Shown in pieces: positions 40,976 through 52,422 of a stretch of 64,000 bases of DNA (position 1 is its first letter; every line of letters starts with the position of its first letter). The notes below the pieces were generated by a model. It worked only from the letters and a program-made list of their open reading frames with translations, ran no database searches and had not been told where the DNA came from. Location of the stretch: contig OW203734.1 of NCBI GenBank assembly GCA_934045075.1, positions 18,085,680-18,149,679 on the forward strand. The letters run 5' to 3'. This DNA comes from Yponomeuta sedellus. Lineage: Eukaryota; Arthropoda; Insecta; Lepidoptera; Yponomeutidae. Both the position numbers and the translations under genes were made by a program.

Positions 40976-41019
40976 GTATATGATGACGACATTGTACATG
41001 ATGATCATCATTATCATCA

Positions 41020-41500
41020 GGATATACTAATCCACTGCCCCAGTGGTTTCTAAAGTCAGGGGCATGAAACAATTGCTGCTCGTTAACTGACTGTATTTAA
41101 GGTAGAGACAGATAACACTTTCCACAATTAGTTCCTCCCAGCTGTCGTGGACGATCCCAAATGCCGCCATGTCACGCTTAGCGCATTCTTTAAAGCGCAG
41201 TAGCGGTCTGCCGACACGCCTTTTGGCGTGCGCTACCTCACCAAGCATGACAGCTCTTGGCAGACGAGTAGCGTCCATGCGCTACACATGCCCCAGCCAG
41301 CGCAAACGGCGCTCCTTGAGTAAGGCTGTGAGACTGGGCAGCTGTGCTAGTTCCAGGACTCTCTCGTTTGTGACTATCCTCCCATGTAATGCCTAATACG
41401 TTGCGAAGACAGCGCATGTGGAAAGTGTTCAGCCGACGTTCCTGTTTTGCATACGATGTCCAAGTCTCGGCGCCGTACAAGATTATACGAAGAAGCTACA
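41020..41500 (-). pseudogene. LINE ORF C-terminal remnant
   Basis: Minus frames read YGAETWTSYAKQERRLNTFH and MRCLRNVLGITWED (41480-41370). After a shift they read MDATRLPRAVMLGEVAHAKR, GRPLLRFKECAKRD and FGIVHDSWEE (41278-41130). This is the C-terminal region after the reverse transcriptase of a LINE polyprotein, here broken by at least one frameshift near 41345. No catalytic domain remains. Confidence 0.75.
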
Positions 41501-41609
41501 TGCGAAAGGGGCTGCCGCTCTCGAATTGGACTTTTCAGTCACTTAAAAAAAGTGTCAAGTCCTGTGTCCTTAGGCACTGTTTGAATCGTCCGTGATGTAC
41601 GCAAAGGCC

Positions 41610-41791
41610 TATGATGATGAGATAACACTTTATCTATTCTATAATATCTCGAGAGCAGCTGAACCGATTTTGCTAATTCGTTTTTTAGAATATTCCTTGA
41701 AGTACAAGGTTGGTTTTTACGGAGAGAAAAATAAAAACAAATTAAAGAATCGACTGTTAGGCGGTACGACGTTCGCTGGGTCAGCTAGTTG
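41610..41791 (+). mobile_element. Helitron-like 3' end
   Basis: CAGCTGAACCGATTTTGCTAA, TAGAATATTCCTTGAAGTAC and a terminal GGTCAGCTAG followed by T. A CTAG/T end after a short GC-rich palindromic region is the Helitron 3' pattern. The 5' end is not visible. Confidence 0.5.
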
Positions 41792-41884
41792 TAAATAAAA
41801 ATGGAAATCCTACAGAGATTGACTGTAGGTCATTAAAATAGTTGTCACAGTTGTTAAGATTATATTATTTTTTAATGCACTAAC

Positions 41885-42100
41885 CTGTGCTACACCACAC
41901 GCTAACGGTGAAGGAAAAACATCGTGAGGAAACCCGCGGCTTGGTTGGCTCCGCGCGTATTGACTAGTCTTTCCTGTGGGCTAGGCCGACTAAGCTGTCA
42001 GGATAGTATAGGTGCTGGGCAAGCCTACACCATCTATAAAACCATGTCCCAGGCACTACAGCGTCGGAGCATCTCATTACGTAGATGCAAAAATGACAAT
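41885..42100 (+). repeat. dispersed repeat family Y, longest copy
   Basis: ATCGTGAGGAAACCCGCGGC, TATTGACTAGTCTTTCCTGT, AAACCATGTCCCAGGCACT and ATTACGTAGATGC in one continuous run. Scraps of the tRNA-like SINE tail flank it on both sides (41870-41895, 42105-42165). Confidence 0.6.
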
Positions 42101-42164
42101 ACTACTACTAACCCGTGCTAAGGACAATTTTAAATTTACTTTTAGCCTCTTAATAGGTTTTTAA

Positions 42165-42285
42165 AACAGTTGTTAATATTTCTCAGGTTCATTTTTAGAC
42201 AAAAACGTATTATAAACCAAGTTAAGATTTTTTTTCTATGGGTGCCGCTAGTTAGCACCCCGAAGCGCCTTAATGCTCAGCAGTC
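42165..42285. repeat. dispersed repeat family X, copy 3
   Basis: CAGTTGTTAATATTTCTCAG, AAAACGTATTATAAACC and GCCGCTAGTTAGCACC, then GAAGCGCCTTAA. Confidence 0.6.
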
Positions 42286-42293
42286 CGGTAGTT

Positions 42294-42452
42294 AGTTACT
42301 TTCTATTTCAGTTTTTTACTTTGGTTTTCTTGGTTACTTTTTATTTCAGTTTTTTAACTTTGGTTTTCTTGGTTACTTTTTATTTCAGTTTTTTTACTTT
42401 GGTTTTCTTGAATACTTTTTACTTCAGTTTTTTACTTTGGTTTTCTTAGTAA
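42294..42452. repeat. 39-bp minisatellite, four units
   Basis: TTTACTTTGGTTTTCTTGG recurs with GGTTTT at 42323, 42362, 42401 and 42439. The intervening part is TTACTTTTTATTTCAG. Confidence 0.9.
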
Positions 42453-42772
42453 TTTCTTAATAACTATGAAAGTCGCGTAAACACAACGAATCGTGAGATA
42501 TTATGTCTCAAAATCCGACAATCGGTTATGGTTTTATGAGGTAAAATAGAATCGGACACACATAAATCGTACTAATATCATAAATGTGAACGGTTGTGAA
42601 CATGTTTGGATGTTTGTTACTCAATCACGCAGTAACGAATGAAAAGAATTGGAAGAAACTTGGCACACAGTTAGACGAAAACTTTATAAACGCGTCGAAT
42701 TAATAACCTCCTCCTTTTTTGAAGTTGGTTAAAAACAGATATTGTCGTGCTTTACTACATACCTATAATACG
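42453..42772. other. no gene; AT-rich dispersed repeat
   Basis: CACGCAGTAACGAATGAAAAG and AACTTGGCACACAGTTAGAC look like a non-coding dispersed insect repeat. Not classified. Confidence 0.4.
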
Positions 42773-42946
42773 TACGTACATACATACATACATACATACA
42801 TACATACATACATACATACATACATACATACATACATACATACATACATACATACATACATACATACATACATACATACATACATACATACATACATACA
42901 TACATACATACATACATACATACATACATACATACATACATACACC

Positions 42947-42979
<33 letters not shown>

Positions 42980-43003
42980 GTACTTACATACATACATACA
43001 TAG
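42773..43003. repeat. (CATA)n tetranucleotide microsatellite with CTTA zone
   Basis: About 42 CATA-type units (42777-42944), then about eight CTTA units, then CATA again. Open frames over it are artefacts. Confidence 0.97.
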
Positions 43004-43518
43004 CAGGTGAACAATTGACCTACTTTGGCTTCCCCGCAAGTAAAGAAGCGCGCGCATTATTTTACTCCCATTTTAAAGAGCCTGTACTTAATTAAGATTG
43101 AAATGCGATCTGACGTAATTCCACTTGGAATTTCTGAACAGAGACAAGCTTAGAAGACTACTTATGATAATAGCGGAGTAAAACAAAAAGTGGAAAAATG
43201 ATCGCCCTCGTTTCTCATTTCTAAGCACGGCCAGCGGTGCTCCACAAACTCAATTACATTTTAGGCTCTTATCAGTTTTGTACCACGTTTTATTTAATAG
43301 AATCAACGGGGGCGGGCGGTCGGACGCACAATTTGTCCCGCTCGACTATTGTATTCTGTAAATTACTATTGTAAATGTACTACTGCGTGACATGGTGGCT
43401 TTTGCGATCGACCACCAGAGCGGGCAATGATTGTAAATTACAAGAAGATAAGCCCACTTAAGCATATTTCCTCCTAGACTACCTAATTCCACCAAAAAAT
43501 TCCAAAGAACTTACAGAT
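43004..43518. other. no recognised feature
   Basis: Nothing supported. A GC-rich patch (GGGGGCGGGCGGTCGGACG) lies near 43308. Confidence 0.5.
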
Positions 43519-43729
43519 AACATAACATTTTACATACAGGCAAAATACATTGCTTCTGGCCCCACACTAGGATACCCTGTGTCGTAGGAACCAAAAACAA
43601 CGACATCAAAAACATTTAAACATTTAAACATCCAAGACCTGGGGTTTTTTTTGTCCCCAGCCGGGGTTCAAACCCGGGACCTCTTGCATGGTAGGCAGAT
43701 TCCTTACCGCTACGCCACAGAGGTCGTCG
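43519..43729 (-). repeat. tRNA-derived SINE family 2
   Basis: Inverted full copy of 10276-10465, from CATAACATTTTACATACAGG (tail) to TTACCGCTACGCCACAGAGG (head). Confidence 0.85.
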
Positions 43730-43908
43730 AATTATACAAGAATGTTAAGTTTTTATGTGCTTAATAACCTCTTTGAAAAGCACAATTCCTTAAAATATCC
43801 TCTGCAGTAAAGAAAAAAACGTACGTACAGAGTATTTATGCTACCTCTGAGGAGTGTCTAAGACGGATAGTGTTTTTATAAATATAGTTTTAGATGTAGA
43901 TCGTTCGT

Positions 43909-44162
43909 TATCAACCCTTGTATGTCCCCACTGCTGGGGCACGGGTCTCTTCCTAAGACACCTTACTGTCAGAAGTTATCAAGCCGCCCATAAGGCCTCT
44001 GACATGGCTTAACGACTGCCATTATATGACAGCCGGCACCAACGGCTTAACGTGCCTTGCGAAGCACGGAAGCGCTCAGAAAAATGCCACTAGCGGTAGT
44101 CACGGGACGCTCACCCATCCCGTACCTGACCGCGCCTGTTGTTGCTTAACCAAGTGATTGAT
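43909..44162 (-). repeat. 5S-derived SINE with internal deletion
   Basis: Has tail and most of the head including CACCCATCC and GCGCCTGTTGTTGCTTAAC. About 90 bp are deleted after CTCTTCCTA, and it stops at AAGTGATTGATG before the last 5' bases. Confidence 0.85.
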
Positions 44163-44420
44163 GTATATGCCTGTATGTAAATGTTATGTTGTAAATCTTT
44201 AAATAACGCCGCTTAACATTTTAAATCACAATAAATGAAGAAAAAAAGCGTCTATTCAGCAAAATTATCACATGTGCTGTTCATCAATAAGATTATGTTG
44301 ACCAGATCAATAATTAATGTACTTTTAATATTTAGGTACATATAAAATCTACTATTATTGCATTAAATATAGTCAGTTGATGAGCAGCTATTTTTTCGTG
44401 CCCCTTTGGAAACCACTGGG
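44163..44420. other. no recognised feature
   Basis: AT-rich spacer. Nothing found. Confidence 0.5.
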
Positions 44421-44780
44421 GTCTAGGGTTTTCAGGGCAAAGACTTTATTAAAGAGGTAGGTCGTCGTCTGAGGAACCGTGGCTTGGACTACCGCTCCGG
44501 AGCCTATTTGATGCAGAGGATATCCCTAGCAGTGCAGCGCGGTAATGCTGCCAGCGTTATGGGAACCTTTGGGTCAGATATGTCTCGGGGCGGTTTGATT
44601 GACTAATCTTATTTTGTTTGTGTTGTTTATGTAATTTTGTTTTTTTTTGTGTTTAAATGACCATTTAACTCATATACTAATATTATTTTATACGATATGA
44701 CGATGCTGTTGTGGATTTATGTAGTTTATGTTATTCTTTTGTTTGCACGTGACATTTTTCAATAAATATAATAGACTATT
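44421..44780 (+). pseudogene. 3' end of an unassigned retroelement with conserved C-terminal peptide
   Basis: An open run to a TAA near 44605 reads GKDFIKEVGRRLRNRGLDYR, then SGAYLMQRISLAVQRGNAAS and VMGTF. A 3' region with CAATAAATATAATAG and an ATT-repeat tail follows. The protein-like composition and polyadenylated end point to a truncated retroelement. A stop lies just upstream, and I do not recognise the family. Confidence 0.45.
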
Positions 44781-44810
44781 ATTATTAGTTAAGCTTTTTT
44801 GACCCAAAGA

Positions 44811-45236
44811 GTTTGTATGTCTCCACTGCTGGGGCACGGGTCACTTAATGCATCGCTAGAAGGTTATGCCTTACTCCACTACGTTGGCCAAGTCCAGATT
44901 GGTGGAGGATTCTAAGACAGTGGCGGGACTGTCAGAAGTTATCAAGCCGCCCGTAAGGCCTCTCACATGACATGACAGCCGGCAACAACGGCTTGATATA
45001 GGTACCTTGCAAAGCAAGGTAGCGCTCGGAAAAAATGCCACTAGCGGTTTTCACGGAATGGTCACCTAACCAGCACCTTACCGCGCCTATTGTTGCTCAA
45101 GTGATTGAAATCAATCTAGGCCACATTATAATTTTGTCTATTTACAATATATATTTTTTTAAAAAAATAATAATAATATTTTTTTCATGTTACAGTATTG
45201 ATTCCAATCACTCGGTTTCACTAGGACACGAGCCCT
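44811..45236 (-). repeat. 5S-derived SINE with AT-rich insertion
   Basis: Near-complete copy. Between the box-A side (CAAGTGATTGAAATCAATC) and the 5' end (GATTCCAATCACTCGG) lie about 75 bp of AT-rich sequence, with the surrounding motif partly duplicated. Confidence 0.75.
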
Positions 45237-45246
45237 TCAAATAATT

Positions 45247-45572
45247 ATAGTCTGTTAGCTTTTAAAATATACTTCGGGCTCTAGAGTAGGCTTCGGTTTT
45301 CGACAATTTTCGCCGGTTTTCGTACTGATGATCGAGTTCTGGTTTCGATATTAAGTATCATATATTAGTTTCGATTTCAAAATTAAGTGTCATATTACTC
45401 GTAGTTCCGATATTTCTATTACACGAATGTATCCGATTCTATCCGATAGTCGTCGTCGTCGGCGTCAGGCTATACGAGTCCACTGCTGGACATAGCCCTC
45501 CCCTAAAGAGCGCCACGTTATGCTATTCGATAGTAGCCGAGGTACATTCTAAAATTAAGCTAACAGACTATA
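45247..45572. mobile_element. MITE family CTGTTAG with truncated retroelement inserted
   Basis: Ends TATAGTCTGTTAGCTTTTA and GCTAACAGACTATA. It holds a 77-bp minus-strand insertion (45451-45527) bracketed by perfect 7-bp CGATAGT copies (45444-45450, 45528-45534). Confidence 0.82.
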
Positions 45573-45965
45573 GTCTTTTTTAGAGGTCCAACAATGCTGA
45601 GTGAATTATATTAATATGATTTGTCAATATCGTAACTAGGTCCTAACAGAAGGTCCGAATAGGGCAAACAAATTCTTTCTTCTTACAGTGTTTTCGGGCG
45701 CAAATTTTTTGACGTCCTCCATTAGAGGCTGACATGGCTCCAGATCTGATAGCGTCTGTTTGTCTCCCGCGACTTTATTTTGCCGGGCAAAGTCACTTTG
45801 CGTTATAGTTGAATTAAGTTTTATTCTTAAAACGGATGATACGAGGGCATACCATTTTCTCTAGAGCATTATTTCTTTACTGAGATTAGTACCCGACTGG
45901 GGAGGTTTTAGGGCTTGAAAGATTTTTGGTATGAAATGTTTGGTTAGGTAAAAAATAATAATAAT
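45573..45965. other. no recognised feature
   Basis: Nothing supported. Confidence 0.5.
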
Positions 45966-46115
45966 AATTATAAATATTCATGGACATTTTACACAGATCT
46001 CGTTAGCCCTATACTAAGTACAACTAAATGACTTGTGTTACAGGTGCCAACTCGACGATAGATCCAATACGATAAATACATAGATAACATCCAAGACCCG
46101 AGACGAACTTGAAAA
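45966..46115 (-). repeat. SINE family 3, body only
   Basis: CATTTTACACAGATCTCGTT to ATCCAAGACCCGAGACGAAC. The tRNA-like head is missing. Confidence 0.75.
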
Positions 46116-46153
46116 AACTAAAAATACTGTTTTAGTAAAAAAAAATACCCATA

Positions 46154-47041
46154 TCTATACATATAAAATTCAAAGTCCTGACTGACTCACTCATCAACGC
46201 CCAGCCCAAGCCGTTAGACCTAGGAAGCTGAAATTTTGCACGGAGGGTCTATATATAATGTAGGTAAGGAATATAATAGGATTTATTGAAATTCAACCCC
46301 TAAAAGGGCGAAAAGGGGTTGCCACAAATATGTATGAGAAGTACCTATAAAGAATGTTGTCTAATTTTCTTGAAACTTAAAATAAATGTTCTTTAACACA
46401 ATTGATTGAACACGTGTTTCGCCGTTTTTTTCTAAATTTAACCCTTAAGGTAGTGAAAGAGGTTGCAAAATTTTGTTCCTTAAATATTTTCCAAAATTGT
46501 ACCTAGGGAGCTGAAATTTTGTGTTGTGTTAAAGAGTATTTATTTTAATTTTCATGTACATTAGAAGAAATTTTTTACACCTCCCGCACAAATTTTGGTA
46601 ACCCTTTTCGCCCCCTTAGGGGTTGAATTAAAAAAAATCGGTCTCATTCCTTGCCTACATTATATATAGACCCCCTGTGCAAAATTTCAGCTTCCTAGAT
46701 ACAACGGCTTGGGCTGGGCGTTGATGAGTGAGTCAGTCAGTCAAGACTTTGAATTTTATATGTATAGATTATAATCACAACTAACCCCCTGTCAATAACA
46801 ACAAAGTAATCATACCCTCAGTTTGCGGATTTGCAGCTCACCCTTAGCGCTTGAGACATTTCGTCCTTTTTTAAAGAATTTTTATCGACACAGTTCATTT
46901 TTTATAATTAAAAAATCTATTGTTCTTCTACGATTTGTCGCAGATTCAGATAATTTATCAGAACAAGAATCGTCTGCACATTTTATTGAAGCATGCTGAA
47001 TAACTAAAGTCCACGCGGACGGAGTCGCGGGCAAAAGCTAG
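46154..47041 (+). mobile_element. non-autonomous Helitron-like element with inverted 5' duplication
   Basis: Begins A|TCTATACATATAAAATTC and ends GCAAAAGCTAG|T, the expected A-TC..CTAG-T insertion pattern. The CGCG..CGCG segment before the end could form the 3' hairpin, though weakly. The first about 170 bp reappear inverted at 46597-46768. No Rep/helicase frame. Confidence 0.6.
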
Positions 47042-47815
47042 TTAGTAAATAAACTTGAAGATTTCAGGAAGGTTAAATGGTTTAAACTTTTTCGTGTTAA
47101 TTCCGGTGACAAAGATTGTGGAGGCTTTTTAGAATAGAATAGTTTTTATTAATAAAATAGGTACACAGTTATACATTTTAAAAGTGGTCTCCACACTAAG
47201 CGCATAGCCTGTATGGTGGCGGCTTTTTAGTTTGATGTTTCTTTGTTTACATAATAATATACACTTTATCTCACACATAAGACGTTATGGGTGTGTGTAT
47301 GTGTGAGAGAGAGATACTGAGAGAGAGAGGGTGCAAGACATAGTATTTCTTAATAATTTGCGATGCTCATACATAGTTGCCGGCAACTGTAAGGATGCCG
47401 AAGCGTCGGGAATTAAGGTATATATAATCGCGATTAGATCCATTTGATATATAACTAGCGGAAGATATACACTCGCAAACGTTGTGCCCATACTATACCT
47501 ACTATCTTTCCTTTTAAGAGGCCTGTGCCCGTCAGTGACGTATTTGGGCAACATAAAACGAAAAAATTAGAAACAAAGAAAATAATAAGAAGGAGTTTAG
47601 TTATTTACCGAGCTTTGCGTCGAATTTCATGAATCGAGTCACGTTTCTGCACCGAATGGCAGGACGCATAAAACCGATTAATATTTATAGTATCTAAAAG
47701 GAAAATGCCTTAGCAGGTAGCGCCAATTCAGCTCCTATGCAAGTGTAATGAGGTCTACAGGAGGTGGTCGACACGGCTCTCCAGAGTTTCATAGTAAGAA
47801 ATAATAAAGGCCCCC
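47042..47815. other. no gene; GA microsatellite and possible LINE tail
   Basis: GAATAGTTTTTATTAATAAA near 47143 resembles a LINE 3' end on minus. A GT/GA simple repeat lies at 47290-47330. Confidence 0.45.
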
Positions 47816-49372
47816 TTTGGAGACTGAGTTACGCGGCCACCGGATGAATTTTAAACGTGGATCCATTGTGCTGCTTTCTGTGATCGAGGCACACCGAGCG
47901 AATGTAGTTTGCAAGACGCATAAATATTTCTGGTCCAGTATTAGAACAAACCCGACTTATTCTACGTCGCCTCGATATTATTTCTATGTAATAGATTTAA
48001 GTTATCTGAATATACATTACATGCATTGCATTACAATATATTACATACGTTACCTTACGTTAAGATTTTTTGCTTACGTTACGTTATGTTTGTTACTTTA
48101 CATTAAGTTACATTAAATTATGTTGCGTTATGTTACGTTACATTACATTACGTAACGTTATAGCACCTTATGTTACGTTTTAATAAAATGCCTTACATTA
48201 AATAAACCCACGCTTGTTTCCTAAGGGGAGACTGAGTTACGCGGCCACCAGATGAGTTTTAAACATGCATCCATTGTGCTGCTTTCCGTAGTCGAGACAC
48301 AGCGAGCGAATGTAGTTGCAAGACGCATAGATATTTCTGGCCCGGTATTAGAATAAAGCCGACTCATTCGACATCGCCTCGATGTTTTTCTATTTGATAG
48401 ATTTACTTTATCATTACATTGCATTGCAGTATATTACATTACATTACCTTACGTTAAGTTTCTTTGCTTACGTAACGTTATGTTTGTTACGTTAAGTTAC
48501 ATTACGTAACGTTACAGCACCTTATGTTACGTTACAACAAAATGCCTTACATTACATAAACTCACGCTTGTTTTCAAAGGGGAGACTTACGCGGCCAAAA
48601 GATGAATTTCAAACGTGGATCCATTGTACTACTTTCTGTGGTCGAAACACACCGAGTGAATGTAGTTTGCAAGATACATAAATTTTACCTGCCCGACATT
48701 AGAACAAAGCCGACTTATTCGACGTCGCCTTCATATTCTTTCTGTTTAATAGGTTTACGTTATTTTAATATACCTTGCATTGCATTGCAATATATTGCAT
48801 TAAATAGGTTACCTGACGTTAAGTTTCTTTGTTTACCTTACGTTATGTTTTTTATGTTAATTTACGTTTGTTACCATACGGTATATTACATTAAGTTACG
48901 TTAAATTACGTTGCGTTATGTTATGTTGCGTTACATTACGTAACGTTTCAGTACCTTATGTAAGGTTACAATAAAATGCCTTACATTAGATAAACTCACG
49001 CTTGTTTCCAAAGAAAAGACGTAGTTACGCGGCCACCAGATGAATTTTAAACGTGGATCCATTGTGCTGCTTTCTGTGGTCGAGACCGAGTGAATGTAGT
49101 TGGCAAGACGCATAGATATTTCTGGCCCGGTATAAAACAAAGCCGACTTATTCGACATCGCCTAGATGTTCTTTCTATTTGATAGATTTACTTTATCTAA
49201 ATTTACATTACATTGTATTGCAATATATTACATTACGTTACCATACGTTAACTTTCTTTGCTTACGTTACGTTACCTTACGTTTATTATTTTACGTTACA
49301 TTACATAACGTTACAGCACCTTACGTTATGTTTGTTACATTACTATACGTTACTATTTAGCGATTATTTCTC
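47816..49372 (+). repeat. four-unit satellite-like array, about 350-435 bp per unit, TTACG-rich
   Basis: Each unit has TTACGCGGCCACC.GATGAAT (47831, 48238, 48590, 49026), then GTGGATCCATTGTGCTGCTT, AAGACGCATA, and a tail of GTTACGTTAC-type pentamers with palindromic TTACGTAACG strings. No coding capacity. Confidence 0.85.
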
Positions 49373-49795
49373 ATGTTAATAATTCTTTGGAGATTTTGTT
49401 AATTTTTTGTCTAAAATTATCTAGATTGTTAAATTGACATAAAATAGTTTAACTTGCAATTTTAATGAAATCGCTGTGCTACTTTGAATAAAACGTTTTT
49501 TTATATAAATTTCAAACAATGGTTAATATTTTTGTCAGAAATCTACTTCAGTTTAATGAAATAGTCGAAGTAAATTACAATAAAGTCATGTGAAAAAAAA
49601 TCTTTTATTAATTCTTAACTTTACTTGCTTTGATGTGGCTATGTAGAAAGTTAGAATACGGTTCAACAGAAAGTTGTAAATAGAACTATTTTTATAATTT
49701 CCCACCTGTCAAGTGAAAACAATTTTGCATAGAACCGCTTCTCAGGGTAACTTTAGACCTACTTTCCGTTTATAAGCAATTAAAAATATGTATGC
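49373..49795. other. no recognised feature
   Basis: AT-rich spacer. Nothing found. Confidence 0.5.
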
Positions 49796-49949
49796 CGCCT
49801 GTCATGTACTGGCAGTCGTTAAGCCATATCAGAGGCCTTATGGGCGGCGGCTTCCTAACTTCCGACAGTAAGGCCCGCCACTGTCTTACAATCCTCCACC
49901 AACCCGGACTTGGCCCCCGTGGTGGAGTATGGCCTAACCTTCCTCCGAT
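49796..49949 (+). repeat. 5S-derived SINE, body only
   Basis: CTGTCATGTACTGGCAGTCG to TGGCCTAACCTTCC. Head and tail lost. Confidence 0.85.
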
Positions 49950-50462
49950 ACCATACCGGTTTCTGTTGCAATGCTTGTCCGCTTGGTGTATATCCAGGTT
50001 AGGGTTACTCTTTTTTAGTAGTTCGCATTTAACTACATTTTCCGCGTTATATATATTTCTTGTGACTTAACGCTTTGTTAGAAAAGCATTAAAAAGGTGG
50101 CCGCTCTCGGTTGGAAAGTAAATAGTTTTATTAGTTTTTTTATCAGTGCTCCTGGAAAAGGATCTACGGAAAGCGTAGTTCCTTATTATTTGTGTTAGTG
50201 CAATGAAATTAGTCTCGTATTGTATATGCAAGATAAATACAAGTAATCTGAGTTTTTATACAGATTTTTTTTTCGCTCACTTTCTATAGAATACTTGTAT
50301 ACAATACTATCGAAGAATATTAAAATAATTGGAGTCTTTTATCTTCGTGTAATCGTTTCTTATGTGATTATTTATTTTGTCCTATGATTGCAAAGTAGTC
50401 AGGTTTAGTTTTCTTTACTTTCTATTTGTTACTTTTTATTGTTGCGCAGTAGAAGAATCCGG
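49950..50462. other. no recognised feature
   Basis: AT-rich. Nothing supported. Confidence 0.5.
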
Positions 50463-50682
50463 CCATTACACCCATGGAGGTCGTGGATTCGAATCCCGGC
50501 ATGGCTTTTTTTTCTAAATTATGTACATTTGTGAACTTGTACTAACAATACTACTCGCAAACTGAAAACTTTGTGAGGAAGCCTGAGTGACCGAGGTATT
50601 ACACCTCAGCGCTTGAAACCGCCGATCCGCGGTGGACACCCGTGGCTCAGCCCATTCTCTCTCTCTGAGAGAAGGTGTGTGA
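50463..50682 (+). repeat. tRNA-type SINE family 4
   Basis: B-box GGATTCGAATCCCGGCATGG, then GTACATTTGTGAACTTGTA, GAGGTATTACACCTCAGC and the CTCTCTCTGAGAGAAGG end. Confidence 0.75.
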
Positions 50683-50693
50683 ACATACATACA

Positions 50694-51001
50694 TAACCTC
50701 ACGCCTGTATCCCAGAGGGGTAGGCAGAGACCAGGGACTGCTTGCCACGATCCTGACAGATCACCTTCGCTTCATCAACGTTCATAAGTCGTTGCAAGCA
50801 CGCACGCCGGTTCCGGGTACTTTTCATCTTTCCTTTTGCTAATACGTCCCCTATCTGACGATCGGGACGACACTTACCAACCCTTCCACTCACATTCGCA
50901 ATATATATTTGTTTCGTAAATTTTTCTTCCTTCATCCTCTCCACATGTCCAAACCAACGCAACATTCCTTTCTCAATTCTAGTCACTACATCCTCTTTCA
51001 G
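50694..51001 (-). pseudogene. LINE ORF C-terminal remnant
   Basis: Minus frame 50986-50699 reads GMLRWFGHVERMKEEKFTKQ, IYIANVSGRVGKCRPDRQIG and RRACLQRLMNVDEAKVICQD. This is the highly conserved tail of LINE polyproteins and the longest remnant of this type in the window. It lacks the reverse transcriptase and ends in CTCACGCCTGTATCCCAGAG on plus. Confidence 0.75.
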
Positions 51002-51244
51002 GTGTGTGAAATACAGCTAAATTAGTAAATGTGGTACAAAGAATCTGAGAGAGCGTGACCAACAGCTGAATCACTAGTGTGTTACTACGACAAAATATAT
51101 GTATGCTTTATCGGGCGTTGTACTAGCCCACTAATGAAAGAACTCGGTTTTTTAATAACAAACGATAACACGAGTCACCCCTGTCGAAATTCACAATTGA
51201 AACCCTCCATTATGCATGAACAGCGGTCGCGAGCGTAAAGAGCG

Positions 51245-51900
51245 CGATGTTTAACTCCACTGCAACTAAATACACGTTTGTGGCAAGGAAACAACTTCGC
51301 GTATGGAAATATCAATCGGGCACCAATTACAAAGCGTACCGGAATGATCGAAGAGTAAGTTTATTGAGAGAGTCTTGTAAGTTCGAAGAGTAAGTGAAAT
51401 TACTTTCTGGTCGAATAAATAATTGGGAGCTTGTTTAAAACTTGGATCGTAGTAACATTGTAAATCCTATAAGTAGAATACATACAAATAGTCACTATGA
51501 AGAGTTCGGTGTTTAACTCCACTACAACTAAGTACACGTTTGGGGCAAAGAAACTTTGTGTGCAGGTGCAAATACCGATCGAGCTCCATTTACAAAGCAG
51601 AGCATACTTTTATCTATATACATAGCATGTTAGCAATTATGAATATCAGTAAAGGGTTCTTTGTTCAGCTTTTACGTTTGGCTTTAAATTTTTATTTCTT
51701 GCTTAAATGTGAGTATCTGTTATTGACCCTATTTCATTTTAGTTTCAGCATTAAGATTAATTAATTAAGCTGGCTGTTGATACCCTTAAAATATATTTAA
51801 AGAAAAGCGGATCAGAACTACAAAGAGTATAGGAGTCTTGCAAATTCTCGGAGTAGGTGAAATTACTTTCTGATCAAATAGGGAATTAAAGTGGAGTTTC
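51245..51900. repeat. diverged local duplications
   Basis: GTTTAACTCCACT(G/A)CAACTAA at 51250 and 51512 with ACACGTTTG.GGCAA. A second block GAGTAAGTGAAATTACTTTC at 51387 recurs near 51853. At least two units of an old tandem. Confidence 0.6.
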
Positions 51901-51973
51901 ACGGCGCGCGATACTGTGCCCGAACTAACTTGTCCACGAAAGTTCGTAGTACAGCGAAAGCGTGTGCAAAGCG

Positions 51974-52030
51974 ACCATACTCCACCACGAGCGCCAAGTC
52001 AAAACAGTGGCAGGCCTTACTGTCAGAAGT
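51974..52030 (-). repeat. 5S-derived SINE fragment
   Basis: CCATACTCCACCACGAGCGCC then GTGGCAGGCCTTACTGTCAG. Confidence 0.6.
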
Positions 52031-52372
52031 TTAATTTAGCGTCTAAATAGGTTTTTAAAATTGTCCTTAGCACGGGTTAGTGCATTAAAAAGAATATAAT
52101 CATGTGGGTACAGCGATTCATTCGGATGTAAAACCTAACTGCAAAGTAAGTACTCGGGGCTGCAAGTGATGCAAATTACTTCAGCCAGATGTCGCTGCCT
52201 GTACGTAATACAGAGAATATTGTAAAGGGGTTCAATATTTCACTGATGCCGGTGAGTCGCCCATTAGCTGGAAATTGGCTGGCGTTGGAAAGAGCGCTGG
52301 CACGGATAGCCAGAGGTAGCGGGTTCGAATCCCGGCATGGGTGGAATTTTTAGCCTCTAAATACGTTTTTAA
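52031..52372 (+). repeat. tRNA-like unit with repeated ends
   Basis: Starts TTTAGCGTCTAAATAGG and ends with the same block (TTTTTAGCCTCTAAATACG), so it is slightly longer than one unit. AGAAGT flanks both sides (52025-52030, 52373-52378). The core 52258-52343 carries about 12 extra bases in the D arm. Confidence 0.8.
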
Positions 52373-52422
52373 AGAAGTCATCAAGCTATCTACGTACGTA
52401 TTACCTTTATCCATTTATTGAA

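Noticed and set aside
42719..43010. Long frames of repeated YIHT or MYVC
   Set aside because: Readings of the CATA microsatellite, open on both strands at once.
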